64,000 nucleotides of DNA from Climacteris rufus. Its lineage: Eukaryota > Chordata > Aves > Passeriformes > Climacteridae. Position 1 is the first letter of the stretch. The number at the start of each line of letters is the position of its first letter. The stretch is taken from NCBI GenBank assembly GCA_013398175.1, contig VZRZ01000533.1, positions 186,001-250,000 of the forward strand, read 5' to 3'. The position numbers and the translations under genes were made by a program. The notes below the pieces were generated by a model, which saw only the letters and a list, made by a program, of their open reading frames with translations, was not told the origin of the DNA and searched no databases. Positions 12,023-23,486 of this stretch are shown piece after piece.

Positions 12023-12327
12023 GTATTTACTATTCAGGGACTGGGACAGTTGCTTTATATGACAATCCAGTGAGCCAGGATTTTGCAGTTTGTGCTCCAC
12101 TGCACCACACACCAGCATTAGTTTGGAAGCAGGCAGACTATCTTCAGACACAGGACTTACGATGTGATAGAAGCCTGCTGCTCTGGGCAACGGGGATCAC
12201 TGCAGCAGAAGGCTCATTTTTTCTAATTCAAACAACTTTCTATTGTGTGCACAAAATTACTGATGAAAAAATATTTCTGAAAGACTACACATGCACAGAG
12301 GTACTGCATGAAAACAGGTCAATGTGA
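12023..12327 (+). other. Unidentified putative terminal exon
   Basis: Acceptor ttcccttccacag at 12,022 opens a phase-1 frame of 101 codons (IYYSGTGTVALYDNPVSQDF at the start) ending at TGA 12,325-12,327. An AATAAA lies at 12,354-12,359, 27 bases on. The arrangement (acceptor, open frame, stop, AATAAA) copies that at 3,384-3,715, on the same strand in the same intron. The sequence is unrecognised, with several Cys and aromatic residues and no clear domain. It may be chance or a decayed retrocopy. Confidence 0.2.
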
Positions 12328-15300
12328 CCCATTTTAATTGTCCAAACCAGTAAAATAAAAAATAAATAGATAGAATCCAACTGGCAAACCAAAAATGTGG
12401 CATATATTTTGTGAGTTTTGTTTCTCATTTAAAAGAAGGTTGCAGGGTGTTTTTTTTAGTTTTCCATCCTTCAGTACATGAGGAAAAAGCCAAATCTTTT
12501 TTGTACCAAGGCTGCGTTCTCAGTAGTTTCAATGTGTTCACGAGCTCAGAAAAACAGCTGGAATGTGTAACTGTAAACATTTCTAGTTCAAGTGCATCTT
12601 GTCAAAGTCCTACTGTTATATTTAGAAAAAACCTTTATCAAGAATCCTCCACGTCCACTCTAAGAACTAATTTCATCATCTTTGCTTTGATTGTGTATCA
12701 CCCCCCAAAACAAAATTAGATTTTGTGTTCCAGTGTTATCACTTGCAAGCAGCCATTACACATGCCAGACTTCAGTTTGCACTATAAATTTATTAATTAG
12801 AAATTTACTCATTTCATAGAACACCACAACAGGAATGGATGCAGGAGAGGTAAAAACTGCAAGATGAAGGGAGCTTGTGTGAATATAGGACTGGCAGTGG
12901 AGCCAGCGACAAAAATACAATGGCAACACCCAAGGAAAAGGAGTAGAAGCAACAGTGAGCAGGGAAGAGGAAGGAGAGAGGGAGAAATTCAGATGCAGAG
13001 GAGTTGTGAGCTCTCTACAGCCACAAGCTTCAGAATAACAACTCTTGCCTTAAATTTTGAGAAAAAAGGTCCACATCTCTGCTTACTGTACACAGAAAAG
13101 AGATGGCCTTTACAGAAGGCCAAATTAGAAAAAAGGAAAGCTGAAAGTTTTTGTGAGACGAGTGGAGGAGAAGAATATTGAAAATCAGATTGCAAACTTG
13201 CTGGCTAAGGCAAGCAGTGACAGCTCTGATGTGAAGAAAAGGTGTCTCTACAACATTTGCAAAATTTGGAGAGGGCAGGAAATAGATGGTGAAGTAACTA
13301 CTGAAACTGGGATCCAATTGCAAGATGTCTAGCATCCAGGATGTACTGAGAAACACAGAGATAGGCAGGAAGGCACTTCTGGCATTGAAGAGGACAAATG
13401 CAGACAGGCATGGGTAGCTGGACGTGAGGGAAGAATCAGCAGATTGAGAGATAATGATATCAAGTGTAGAAAAAGACAGCCTTATCTAAAAGGTTTCTGC
13501 ACAGGCTTCCCCATACCCTTCCCCCAAAGCTTATCCAGAAACTTCTTGTTTCTAAATTTAACAAGGACTTGTATGACTCCAGAGCTGTCTAGTTTGTCCA
13601 ACAATAGCATCAGCTCTAATAAACACTGTGTACTACTCAACACATTTGCCTGGTTTATTTTTTATTCACCACATGTCACTTTACTACCACTACTATCACC
13701 ACTAACTCCTTCCCTCTTCACACAGGTTCCACATTTTTCTGCAAATCATAGGGAACAAACAAGTGGTGGCAAAATGTAAGTCTAAACTCTAAGTCCACCT
13801 TTTCCAGACAGAAAAGGCTTAGAGTGTAGTATTTTTGTGTCAGTTAGAGAAGCAGAAGTCTTACCAATATCACAAGGATTGGCTTTCCTGGAAATATCAG
13901 AGTTCAACAATTTTTCACTTTATGTTTTCCTCAGGAATATTTGACTGCTTTACAAACAGAAAATATACAAGGAACATTTTTCTGTGGTTAAGCAAAAAAA
14001 GCATACAAAAACAGTTTTATAATTAAAATCAGACTTTTACCAATTAAATTGATGGGTGTTTACTCAAAAAAATTGTATTTCATGGAAAGATTCATTTTTA
14101 TACTGAGTTATAACTTTTAACCAATGAAAGAATGATTGTTATCCTAAAAACAAAGTTTGATTTTACCATGATTAAAACTCTTTGGCTCAGAGTGAATTGA
14201 GGTTTGCAGATACTTTACACACATCAAAAAATGGACACAATTTCCTGTGAAAAATTTGGAAGCTAGAAGAGATCCAATAGGAGTTTTACAGGATGCAAAC
14301 TATGAGAAAAGTACAGCAGAATCTGCATTTAACTAATAGTTGCCCCAGTCAAGAGGCCTTTCTTTCACAAGTACTGTTAAAGATGCCATTTCTTAGGTGT
14401 TTACAGTAGTGGATGCTCCACAAGTGACTGAACACTGTACAAAGTGGACCAAATGCATTTATTATGCAGACAATGATGCTGTGTGATCAGACCTGACTTA
14501 ACATATAAATGTTTTCTTTCAAAATGATCTTTTTCCCAAAACATGTTTGACTCCTGCACCTGACAGGTCAACTACGTATTTTAAAGGAATTGTTCTGTAT
14601 TTTACAAAATGGTTCAACATTTAGAAAAACTACTGTAAACAGGCCCTAACACCATGAAGAAATAAATTCTTGGACTTTCATAGGAATTTGCCTTATGACT
14701 TTTTGGAACCCTTTTAAAAAGTCTTCTGGATCCTATTATTCTGGGCTTCACAGTCACATCGAATGCAGAAACTAAAACAGTTTAAAAGGAATTTCTGATG
14801 AGTATCACAGCATTTATTTTTATTTTCAACAGGTGAAAACTGTACCTGTTGCAGGAGCAACAAACTTTGTGCTACAAACTGGGAAATCTTTCCCAGACTA
14901 GAATTTTCAAGCATACAGAGAATTTTTTTTTATTTTTTATTTTTTTAATGAAAAAGCAAACTAAAACTACCTTGTAAGATACCAAGCAATCTTCCAAACA
15001 CTAGCTTTTGCAGTATTGGTCCCTAGTCTGCAGAAAAGCTTTGTCATTGCTTTTTCTGTCTCTATATGCTTTTGCAAGGTGGCACAGAGACCTCCTGATA
15101 AAATACAGACAGACAGGCAAAAGGCAAGACACACAAGCTGTTTTCACTGTGTCAGGAGTATCTTGCAGGGTGCATGCTGTAGGCTTCACAGCAAGGCCAG
15201 GGATAATACCAAGATTCCATCAGTATTGAGGAAAAGGGGATTTCTGTGTGCCTCTTTCACAGATGCTGGGACTTACAGATGTTCCTGAATAGAAAAAGAG

Positions 15301-15744
15301 AGAGCATGACCAAGTAGAATGGAAGGCCCTCCAGAGATGCAGCATTGCTGACTGAGGAGTTATGGGCAGAGGGCAGAGCTGGAGCTCAGTTCAACCCCTG
15401 CCTTCTCCTGCCCCAGCTTCTGGGCCACATATTGTTCTGACAATCCATCTGAGTTCACTGCACTAGCAGCAGGTGCAGACAGCCAAATTTATTGGGCTGT
15501 CTGGGTAGGCTGGCCACACACTTCTTGGCCCTGTCTACATAATGTCCTAATTGATGAGGTGCTCAGAGCACCTTATTGCCCTTGTGCAGCAGTGATGAAT
15601 CAGTAGTTACTCAGGGTAAGTGGGGAAGACACACACCTACCTCTGCTGCAGGGGAGCCTCAGTTTTCATGGACAAGATTAGTAGCCCCTACCAGTTGCCA
15701 CTGCCCCTACTGCCCCTGCCCTCGTTGGAATTGATTTCTTGACC

Positions 15745-17654
15745 ACTGCAGATGAATGGATGAGGCAGGAAGGCATTAGACTTTTGGTACAGGCAGCGTG
15801 CTCTGTCCTGGAGGGAACCAGCTACAGGATTCTTACTGACCCCAGCAAGGTTGCAGGTGCTCAGACCCAGATGTTCTTCCCTTAGCTATGCAAATAATTT
15901 GTTCAAAGAGGTACTGAACTGATTAAGGGGACATCGGTGACATTTAAAATGTTATTAGCAACTGATTCCCTGGAAAAACAAGGAGAGGGAGACTCTCAAA
16001 AGCATTTACCTTAAGCCAGTGCTGTTTAGCCTGTCCAGAAGTAGCCTGGAGAGTGGCAGAGAACAGCCATCAGAGCTTTGAATGGTGTAGCTGATGCATT
16101 AACAACTGGAGTTCCAGGCACACTACAGCTCTTACATGAACCAGAAGCCAAAAAATGTACCTGATATGTTACTACTGGTGTTGTAGAAGGTTTCTTTTCA
16201 ATCCATCTCACTGAAGAAACAAGACCCCAGTTGCCTTCACCTGGAATGGTGTGCAACATATCTAGAACTGGCTGTTAGAAGGGGTGGAAACACAGCCCTA
16301 CCATCTTCCATGGCATCATCCACAAAGCTTTAAGGCAACATCTCTAGAGAATTTTTCCACTGTATTGATGATATGTTGATTAAAAGAAAAATCCTCAAAA
16401 CAGGACTAAGTAATGGGCACTAGATAATCATTGTCTTTCCCCAACCTGAACTGATTAATCGGAAGCCAGCAAATGAACACGAAGCAGGCTGAACTCCTGT
16501 GGCTGTAAAAAGCCCCAGTATATGATGAGTTATATACTGAAGAGGCTATCATGAATTTGCAGAAATAAAGGCCTTTAGAGTCACTTTGGAACATGCTTGG
16601 GAGCACCAACAGCCCTGAGATTACATATACACATACACATATACAAGCCTCCTGTGAGTGATCAAAGTGCACAAATGGCTCAAAAATTGGAGTCTTGATA
16701 ACCAGAAGCAGTGAGAAAAACCACTGTCAACATCAGAAGAATGGAAAGTAACACAACAGCTACTCAGAGAAACATCTACTTGAACACGTGGTGTTAACCA
16801 GAATATCTGAAATTCAAAGGCAATTTGAGAAACACAGTAACCAGGCTGACCAGTTAGCAAAACTTGCCAGCCCAGGCTTATGGTGTGAGCACAAATGAAA
16901 GCTATTTGTAGCCAGGTAGATCCATGAAACTTCTGCTTGTGTAGAGGAGCAGGGAACACATCTTAGACTTGTCTGAGGAAGTCCTAGAGCAACACATGAG
17001 GTAGTGTGAGATCAGTGAATAACAGGACATGCATAAAATGTATGAAGGATGAAATGGTGCATGTGATGGGAGAAAGGGAAGTTTGAAGAAGCCTGGCAAA
17101 CAGATAAGTCCCCTTTATCTTCCCAACACCAGCAGGAGTTGTGCCCATGTAGCAGCAAAGTCAAGTAGGGGTTGTTAGAAGCTTTTCTATTTGGAAAGAA
17201 AACATAGGCAGCACCCTAGGTGGAGCAAATATCTGAATGTGTTGGCATGATAGATTGCAGCCTTGGCTAGTCTCAGACAGCAGTAATCATTTGAAAACAG
17301 CTGTCCAAGAATGACAGGAAGATTGTGGAGCAGAGCAGGTGTATCATATTCCTTCTAATCCCCTGGCATCTGGAAAGGTAGAACAGTACAATGTCTCACT
17401 TGAAACTGCACTCCAGGAAGAGGGAATCTCAACTGTATGAAGCTCTGGGGGAGCCAGTTAAAATAAATGTAGTAATCTATCATACCAGCTCTGCAGAAAG
17501 CCATTTATCCCAATTTCAACTGGGTGACAAAGTACCAGACAGCCCCTGGGACACCAGAACTGAGAGACAAGGTTGTGTCTATCCTCCAGCAGCGATTGAA
17601 GGAAGAAGTCCTCATCACTTGAGGACCAGGAATTACCTACTGGGTGGCCTTTGA
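15745..17654 (+). pseudogene. Decayed ERVL-like provirus interior (gag and pol remnants)
   Basis: An old endogenous retrovirus copy read on the plus strand, with many stops and shifts. A short gag-like stretch lies at about 15,745-15,880. Around 16,224-16,275 the FTWNGVQ... block of the polymerase palm is visible, followed by H-S-P-T-I-F at about 16,294. The catalytic-loop motif at 16,360-16,380 reads C-I-D-D-M-L, the usual tyrosine being a cysteine. At 17,360-17,440 a segment containing SGKVEQYN matches the C-terminal part of an integrase core. Stops (for example near 16,262 and 16,345) and frame changes make it non-functional. RNase H is not clearly visible. The left end and LTRs are not resolved. 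Confidence 0.65.
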
Positions 17655-17814
17655 AAAAATGATAAAGAAATTACATATGTGCTGTTATATAACATAAATA
17701 ATTTAATTTACTTCATAAACTATGCCATGAGTTTTGGAGACACAAGATGTAGGTATCTGAAGATAAGATTTATGTCCAAAAAATTCCTAGGTACATGTTG
17801 CTCAAGAATATGTT

Positions 17815-17982
17815 GCATGGATACTCCAACCCTGGAAGTGATCAAGGCCAGGTTGGATGGGGCTCTGAACAACCTGGTCTAGTGGAAGGTGTCCAGAGCC
17901 ATGGCAGGGGATTGGAGCTAGATGATGTTTAAGGTCCCTTCCAACCCAAACCATCCTGTGATTCTATTCTACAGTTCTACGA
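17815..17982 (+). mobile_element. CR1 3' end fragment, sense
   Basis: Characteristic CR1 tail: ggaagtgatcaaggccaggttggatgggg-type wording from 17,837, then aaggtcccttccaacccaaaccat and tgtgattctattcta at the end. It is 5'-truncated and lies just after the ERVL integrase remnant, possibly inside the same provirus. Confidence 0.85.
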
Positions 17983-18000
17983 AAGTACAGGGCACAAACT

Positions 18001-18560
18001 TGGCAGGGTTTCAGCAGGAGAGTGCCCTGTCTGGGAAGAGGCCATGAACTGCTCCATGCCCCTTACAGTCATGTCATGCTGGCACTGACACTGCTGGTGC
18101 ACACCAAATCTTCAGCTGGTCACAGGAGCACAAAGTATTCCTGCTTGAGCACCAGGGACAGGAGACACACAAGGAGATGGTTTGAGAGACTTATGGAGGG
18201 AGACTGCATAGGGAACATGTGGCTGTAGGTATGCTCTGGGCATAGAGGTTCCATGCCAACAGGAGACCTGCAGGTACTGTGGAAAAGACACCCCTGAGGG
18301 ACTGTGGCTGTGGGCCACTCACACCAGAGAAGTGACAGTCCTGAGGGACCAGAAGTGACCCTCACAGGGGACAGAACATTGAGAAGCAAAGAGAAGCAGA
18401 GGAAAATCATCATGGAGGAGCAGTAGAAAGAAGCCATGAAACTCATTACAACCTTCTTGCAATGCATGTCACCTCAGCACAGGAGCAGAAGATGGGCTGA
18501 GCAGTACCTGCAGTGAAAACCAGGGGAGCTGGCATAGAGTGGGTGGGGTTGTTTGGCTTA
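18001..18560 (+). mobile_element. Possible 3' noncoding part of the ERVL remnant
   Basis: Moderately GC-rich stretch with recurring wording (gaactgctccatgcccctt, aggggacagaacattgagaag) reminiscent of the noncoding region between pol and the 3' LTR in avian ERVL elements. Its position downstream of the pol remnant, interrupted by the CR1 at 17.8 kb, fits. No LTR end was found. This is inference. Confidence 0.3.
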
Positions 18561-18738
18561 AAATTAAAGCAGGAAAGAGGGACGGCCTTCAGGATTTGAT
18601 GGATCACTTTGTTTTTCTGGTCAGTTTCCAAATCCATGGTTAGAAGCTTGCATTAACTGAGAGTAAGCTAATTTGAGTAAAAGTTCCATGCATTGGGACT
18701 GTTTTGCTCATAATATTCTCTCAAAACATTTTTACTAG

Positions 18739-19022
18739 ACTCCAAAGAGCAGGTTCCTGTGCCAGAGAATGCAAAAGCAGTTTGCAAAAGGTTAGAAGAA
18801 AGAGGAATGCCCCTGGAAAAAATGATCTTTACCAATGAGTACTATTATTGTTACATTTCACGAACACAGCCGTCACCTGATGAAATACAAGCTGGTTGCA
18901 GTGAGAGGTTCAAGACAACAAGAGTTAAAGGAGGGCTCTTTCTCAAGCACAGGCAACCCAATCATATGACCCAGAGCAACATCAGGAAAATATTGAAATT
19001 GGTCTTGGCTGGATGGCAGTAG
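18739..19022 (+). other. Unidentified exon-like open frame
   Basis: Acceptor tttttactag at 18,738 opens a phase-1 frame reading DSKEQVPVPENAKAVCKRLE and then a polar stretch with MPLEKMIFTNEYYYCYI, open to TAG at 19,020-19,022. The first 50 residues look like genuine protein with a helical charged segment and an aromatic cluster. I do not recognise it. It could be an exon of a nested plus-strand transcript, a retrocopy fragment or chance. No clear donor was seen. Confidence 0.22.
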
Positions 19023-19847
19023 CCTGAGTCACACTTAACTCTTGCCAAGTTAAATCACTGTAACTACAGAAAGCTCATGGATTGTTGCAGTGACATCATT
19101 TTGATGCAACAGTGCCGTGGCTGTTTTATATAACGCCACATAAAAATAATATTAGCCATTTCACATTAGAGAAAATAGAAAGATGGAGAAATATGTGCTG
19201 CACTTTTAAAGATGGTGCTGCCATGTATGTGTTCTAGCACTGCTACTAAAATTGTTCAACTGAAAGCTGTGTGGTGGTTTCTTGGCTTGTTTTTGGTTTT
19301 GTTCTGTTGAGGTTTTTAAAATCAGATTTAAAAGGCGAACAACTCCAGAGTCCACAAGGCAGAACTCAGTCTCCAGGAGTACCTGCAGCACCTCCCTGCC
19401 CCAGCTGAAAGCTCCATCTACTGAATTACAGACAGGATCGTTTCACCATCTTTCATCCAACTATCATTTCTCTCAATAGTGACTTGCCTCAACCAGAAAT
19501 CAGGAGCACCAGTGTTTCCTTCGCTTTGCTCAGAGCCCTCTAATTACAGCAGTCTCACGAAGAAGGGATCTCCACCTGCAATTCACCCCAGGCTACTCAT
19601 CTTACAACATGGATGCCTCATTTTCCAGGATGTATTTAGCTCACCTCCGGGTGTTCCTTTGGCAACTGTGTTTCAATTAACAAGCTCAATTCTTGCAACA
19701 GATACTTAAATCATATACCCTGGAGTCCAAACTCCAGATCGTCATTAAGCAGACAGCTTTTCATGCCTTCATCTTTCTACAGCAGATAAGGGAGACTTTT
19801 GAGCCTTGTGTCTCCATGCAGCAGTTTTTTGCTGCTCATCATACACA

Positions 19848-19902
19848 GAATCACAGAGAATCCTTTAGGCTGGTTTAGATCTCTAAGATAAAATTGAGTT
19901 CA
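19848..19902 (-). mobile_element. CR1 3' tip, antisense
   Basis: Complement of a CR1 tail tip: acagaatcacagagaatcctttaggctggttta followed by a decayed continuation. Short and 5'-truncated. Confidence 0.55.
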
Positions 19903-22151
19903 TGTATGGAGTATTATGTATGGCTTTTTTTTTCTTTAATTCTTCTTCTGCTGTGGTCTTCATAGTTGTGGTTTTTTGTTGTTATATTTTGAAAACCACA
20001 TGCCACAGATTAGACACTGGTCGAATGTGATAATTTCCCAGGTATAAGATGGCTGAGCCAGTCTCACACCTCACAGCCAGCCCCAGCAGGAATCCTCCTG
20101 CCCTCTCCTCCCCTGTCCCCACCTCATTTCCACCCTCCCCTGCCACTCCCTTGTGCTGGCAGGGACACCCATCAAACACTCCGCAGAGCAAACTCAATGC
20201 ACCACATGAGTCATTTGCTGATTTATCAACCTGACTCATCTCAGTGCAGGCCTCCATGGGCACCACACCAAACAAAGGAGGAAGAGAAGCAAAGATCCCA
20301 CTCCTCAGCAGGGGAAAGCTGTCAGGCTGCCTATAGAAACTGGTGATATAAAAAGTAGCATTCAACATTCCTGTGGATACAGCCCCAAAGGTATCTAAAT
20401 TCCAGCTTTGCCAGACTTGCAGAGTTCATACTTGGCACATGAGACAGCACTTGAATACCAGCTTTGAGGTTAAAACTGTGGGCTCTTTCTCTAAGCAAGC
20501 TCGAATAACAAAATTCACCCTTTCTTAATAATACATTCAAATCCTTGTAATACACTGAATATTGATTTAACACTAACAACTTCCCCGTGCCTAATGGATG
20601 ACCCCATAAGAAGTTATCAGTCTGGAGCACAGATTCTTCTGCTTGAATCATGAAAGCAGGCAGTCCCAGTGAAACCAATCACCTCCATGCAGTGGCATGA
20701 CAGCTGAAATGCTGGTAAAGCAAGATCCTTAACCTTCTACAGCAATTCTGAAAATTCAGACTACAGACAAGCCACCAACAGTGAAATTAATTTTTTTCAG
20801 GTTTTGCCTTTGTCATTTAAGATTGCACCAGCACAGATCTGAAATTCCTCTGGACAGCCCCACCCTCCCTGGGCTGACATTCTCAGCAGTTCTCAAATTC
20901 TTACACATTTTGTTTAAGGAGAAAGTGTCCAAACTAATTATAACCTATCTACTCAGTTTACATTATTGACATTAACCAGTACCCATAGAAATTAACTAGC
21001 TTTCTAAAAGCAATCTGTCTAAAATGTAGTGTCATTTTCCTTAGAATTCAAAACAAAACCCCTAGGGGCAGTTTTCATGCAGTTTCCCTTCAGTAAAGCA
21101 GAATCCCAACAGTCTCTTTTCATCTCCACACATCTTAGCAAAAAGTTTAGAAAGACTATTTCTAAGTGACCCCAAATGTCCACGTTAAGAGTGTCAAAGC
21201 AAAGATCTTGCAGTCCATGACCGCGAAGTCTGCTTAGAAGAGTAGTGAGTTTTCCATGTAAGTAGTAAAATGATAAATGTTAGCAGCCTGAATCATCTGT
21301 CAGTTTCAAAGGTTGTTACTGTAAAATTGTACTATTTTTCCAAGAGCTCAGCTTTGCTAACCTACAAATCAAGACCACAATAGGGCCACAGCAGAACTGA
21401 ATTCAAGCAGGCTTGCTGTCAAACTGCTTATCTGACATCCTATATGCACTATCTACAGATTCCAATCAAAGTTAGAAACATGTATTTTTCGCTCTCTTTT
21501 ACAGTGGAGAGATATTTAATATTTGAAATGTTGCTTTTACAAAGTTCCTGAAAGAAAATGCCTAGGTGTAGCACCAAGTATACTTATTAACATAGTAAAA
21601 GAAGAAAGAAATATCTTAGAAAAAAAGTCATATAAATGGGAAGTAACCGTTCTGACAACATATTCCAGTTCAGCAGTTTTCCTCTTGGAAAAAACTTGGT
21701 ATGGGGGACTTTGTTACTCTTCTCCCCGCCCCTCCTTCCCCCTCAGCAATTGACCAAATACCAACGGGCTATTACATACACACTTTTTTGATCAGGCTTC
21801 AAGAAAATCGTCCCTGATGCATACTGAAGCAACGAGAAGCTTCTCACTGTGTTTCACCCTGCGGTTTTGCCATAATAATTTTTTTTAAAGGCTATCGTGT
21901 GGCGGCAGACTTTCTGGTGAATAACTATCCCATGCCCTGGGACTGCTGTAAGTCCGCTTCCTTCCCTAAAATGGAAGCCGCGCTCCAGCCGAGCTCCCCA
22001 CCACCCAAAACCCCTTCGAGGAGTCCCCTGTACCCAAGGGCCCTACTGGGACCAGGACCTCTCATGCACAGCAGATGATAATGCAGTCAGAGTTTCCAGT
22101 GCGGAAGGAAAGCTCAGAAATACTTTTCCAGTGAGTTAAAGGAAAAACGTG

Positions 22152-22175
22152 AAAAAAAAAAAAATAAAAAAAAAA
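22152..22175. repeat. A-rich tract
   Basis: Near-pure A run (two runs separated by one T) at the left edge of the CD99 CpG island, in intron 1. Confidence 0.9.
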
Positions 22176-22194
22176 GGAAGGGGGAAAAGGGTTG

Positions 22195-22625
22195 GGGGAT
22201 GAGGGCCGTTTCTCTGCTGCGGACCCGCCCGGCTCCCTCCCGGCACTGCTCCGTGCGGAGCGGCCCCCGCCACAAACACTCAGGGCAGGGCAGCGCTGCC
22301 CCCCGAGCCGCGGCAGGACCGCTCCTCGCCTCCCGCCCCTCCTCACCTCTGACGGAGACCAGGACGGCGAGGAGCACCGGGAAGAGAAGGAGGCTCCAGC
22401 GCCGCATGGCTGCCTGCCCCATGAGCACACAAACGCACACACAGACACAGGCAGAGGCAGCGCCCGCTCCCCCACAGCCGCTCCCGGCACGGCCGCAGCT
22501 GCTCCGGCGGGGCGGCACCGCCCAGGGCCCGGGCACCGCCCCAACAGGCCCCGGCCGCCCCGCGGGGCCCCTCCCGGTACCCGCGAGGTGACACAGCCCC
22601 GGACAACGTCGGGATGAGGCGGGCA
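22195..22625 (-). promoter_or_regulatory. CD99: CpG island with CD99 promoter and 5' UTR
   Basis: A GC- and CpG-rich block stands out from the AT-rich surroundings. It covers coding exon 1 (22,347-22,407), the start of intron 1 and, to the right, the presumed 5' UTR and promoter. GC-box-like ggggcgg/ccgccc words occur at about 22,508-22,515, 22,527-22,532 and 22,549-22,562. No TATA box stands out, consistent with a CpG-island promoter. The transcription start cannot be set from sequence alone. A CR1 tail begins at 22,627, marking its right edge. Confidence 0.75.
22347..22407 (-). CDS. CD99: CD99 coding exon 1: start codon and signal peptide
   Basis: On the minus strand an ATG at 22,407 opens MRRWSLLLFPVLLAVLVSVR and ends in G at a strong donor (CAGAG/gtgagg). 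A short basic start, a leucine/valine-rich core and small polar residues are what a cleaved signal peptide needs. Length (20 codons plus one base) and the phase-1 donor match the first exon of CD99-family genes, and it joins in frame to exon 2 at 1,147. An in-frame ATG five codons upstream (22,422) would give MGQAA before this; I prefer the internal one because the hydrophobic core then starts near the N-terminus. A 192-codon open frame through this region is only read-through of a GC-rich exon and intron. The link to exon 2 over 21 kb is inferred from frame, phase and order. Confidence 0.72.
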
Positions 22626-22626
22626 G

Positions 22627-22805
22627 AATCACAGAATAAACCAGAGTGGAAGGGATCTTTGAGATCACCAAGTCCAACCTATAGCTTAACACCTCTTCAT
22701 CAACTAAACCATGGCACTGAGTGCCACGTCTAATCTTTTTAAAAATGCATCAAGGGATGGTGACTCCACTACCTCCCTGGGCAGGCGATTCTAGTGAGCA
22801 ATCAC
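22627..22805 (-). mobile_element. CR1 3' end fragment, antisense
   Basis: Complement of a CR1 tail: aatcacagaataaaccagagtggaaggga, then ccatggcactgagtgccac and gggatggtgactccactacctccctgggcag. It directly abuts the CD99 CpG island on its upstream side and separates it from another CpG-containing stretch at about 22,805-22,925. Confidence 0.9.
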
Positions 22806-23151
22806 TCCCTGAGGGCCGGGCCGAGCCCTCCCGTGTGGGGCGGGATGGAGAAGGAGCAGTGACCGCTGCAGTGCAGCCTGAGCGCCAACCGAGCGGGGCT
22901 CCGAAAGGAGGCTACGGAGCTGAAACTCTGGCCACAAGTTTTAGCAGCAGAGATGTGTTGGAGAAGATGAATCAGGAAAGCCTTATAAGTAGGATTGCCT
23001 AGCAAGAGAAACTGAAATGGAAATGAAATCGTATTTTGAGATTACAAACCTTAGTAACTAGAGAACAACACCTTCTACCTGCAGCGACTTCAGGGATCAT
23101 AGTGAACCCTGCTGGTTGACAGAGAAAGAGAAGTCATAAAATGTAAAGTAG

Positions 23152-23486
23152 TGTGATAACACAACTATCCTTATAGGCTGAATGCAAATGCCATAGGATT
23201 TGTATCTTGTGTTAGATTGGTTAATGTAAATTAGAATATTCAGGATAGGAGAGTTTTTAAGACGCTGTAAAGAAGAGCTCGCTCTCTTTTTGGATCGTCG
23301 CCCGCCTATCTCTCTTTCTCTCTTTCTCTCTCTCTCTCCCCCTCTATCTTTCTGGCCTACTCCATGCTGCTTCAGCAGCCTCTCGCAGGCCTTCTGTACC
23401 CAAGTCCTTCACAATAAAACCTAAAGCACCTAAAGCAAGAGATCTCTCGTCTCCATCCGTCCATACCGAGAAACCGACCTTCTACA
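23152..23486 (+). mobile_element. Solo LTR, family A, sense
   Basis: Begins TGTGATAACAC and ends gaccttctaca, with a pyrimidine-rich (TC)n stretch at 23,307-23,347 and AATAAA at 23,413-23,418. It aligns by eye over nearly its whole length with the complement of 27,005-27,332, sharing blocks such as aggatttgtatcttgt and agattggttaatg, which fixes both ends approximately. No clear target duplication was found. It lies 745 bp upstream of the CD99 start codon, pointing away from the gene. Confidence 0.75.
23307..23347. repeat. (TC)n low-complexity stretch inside LTR
   Basis: Alternating T/C run of about 40 bases within the LTR; the related LTR at 27 kb has the matching GA-rich stretch on the plus strand. 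Confidence 0.85.

Larger units (their letters stand above)
1148..22346 (-). other. CD99 intron 1 (about 21.2 kb)
   Basis: Lies between exon 1 (donor CAGAG/gtgagg at 22,346) and exon 2 (acceptor at 1,148). A very long first intron is also known in human CD99. Contents, left to right: unidentified plus-strand frames at 2,265 and 3,384; an antisense CR1 with a solo LTR inside (4,949-6,016); an LTR and CR1 tail (8.3-8.7 kb); an unidentified frame at 12,023; a decayed ERVL interior (15.7-17.7 kb); a CR1 tail (17.8 kb); an unidentified frame at 18,739; and a CR1 tip (19.85 kb). In 8,740-12,000, 12,360-15,740 and 19,900-22,190 I see only AT-rich DNA without recognised features. Confidence 0.7.

Noticed and set aside
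16026..16959. Minus-strand frames of 77-112 codons over the ERVL remnant
   Set aside because: They are antisense to the recognisable pol words on the plus strand.
22062..22692. Long overlapping open frames of 130-192 codons on both strands in the CpG island
   Set aside because: GC-rich DNA has few stop codons; only the 61-nt signal-peptide exon with a splice donor is supported.
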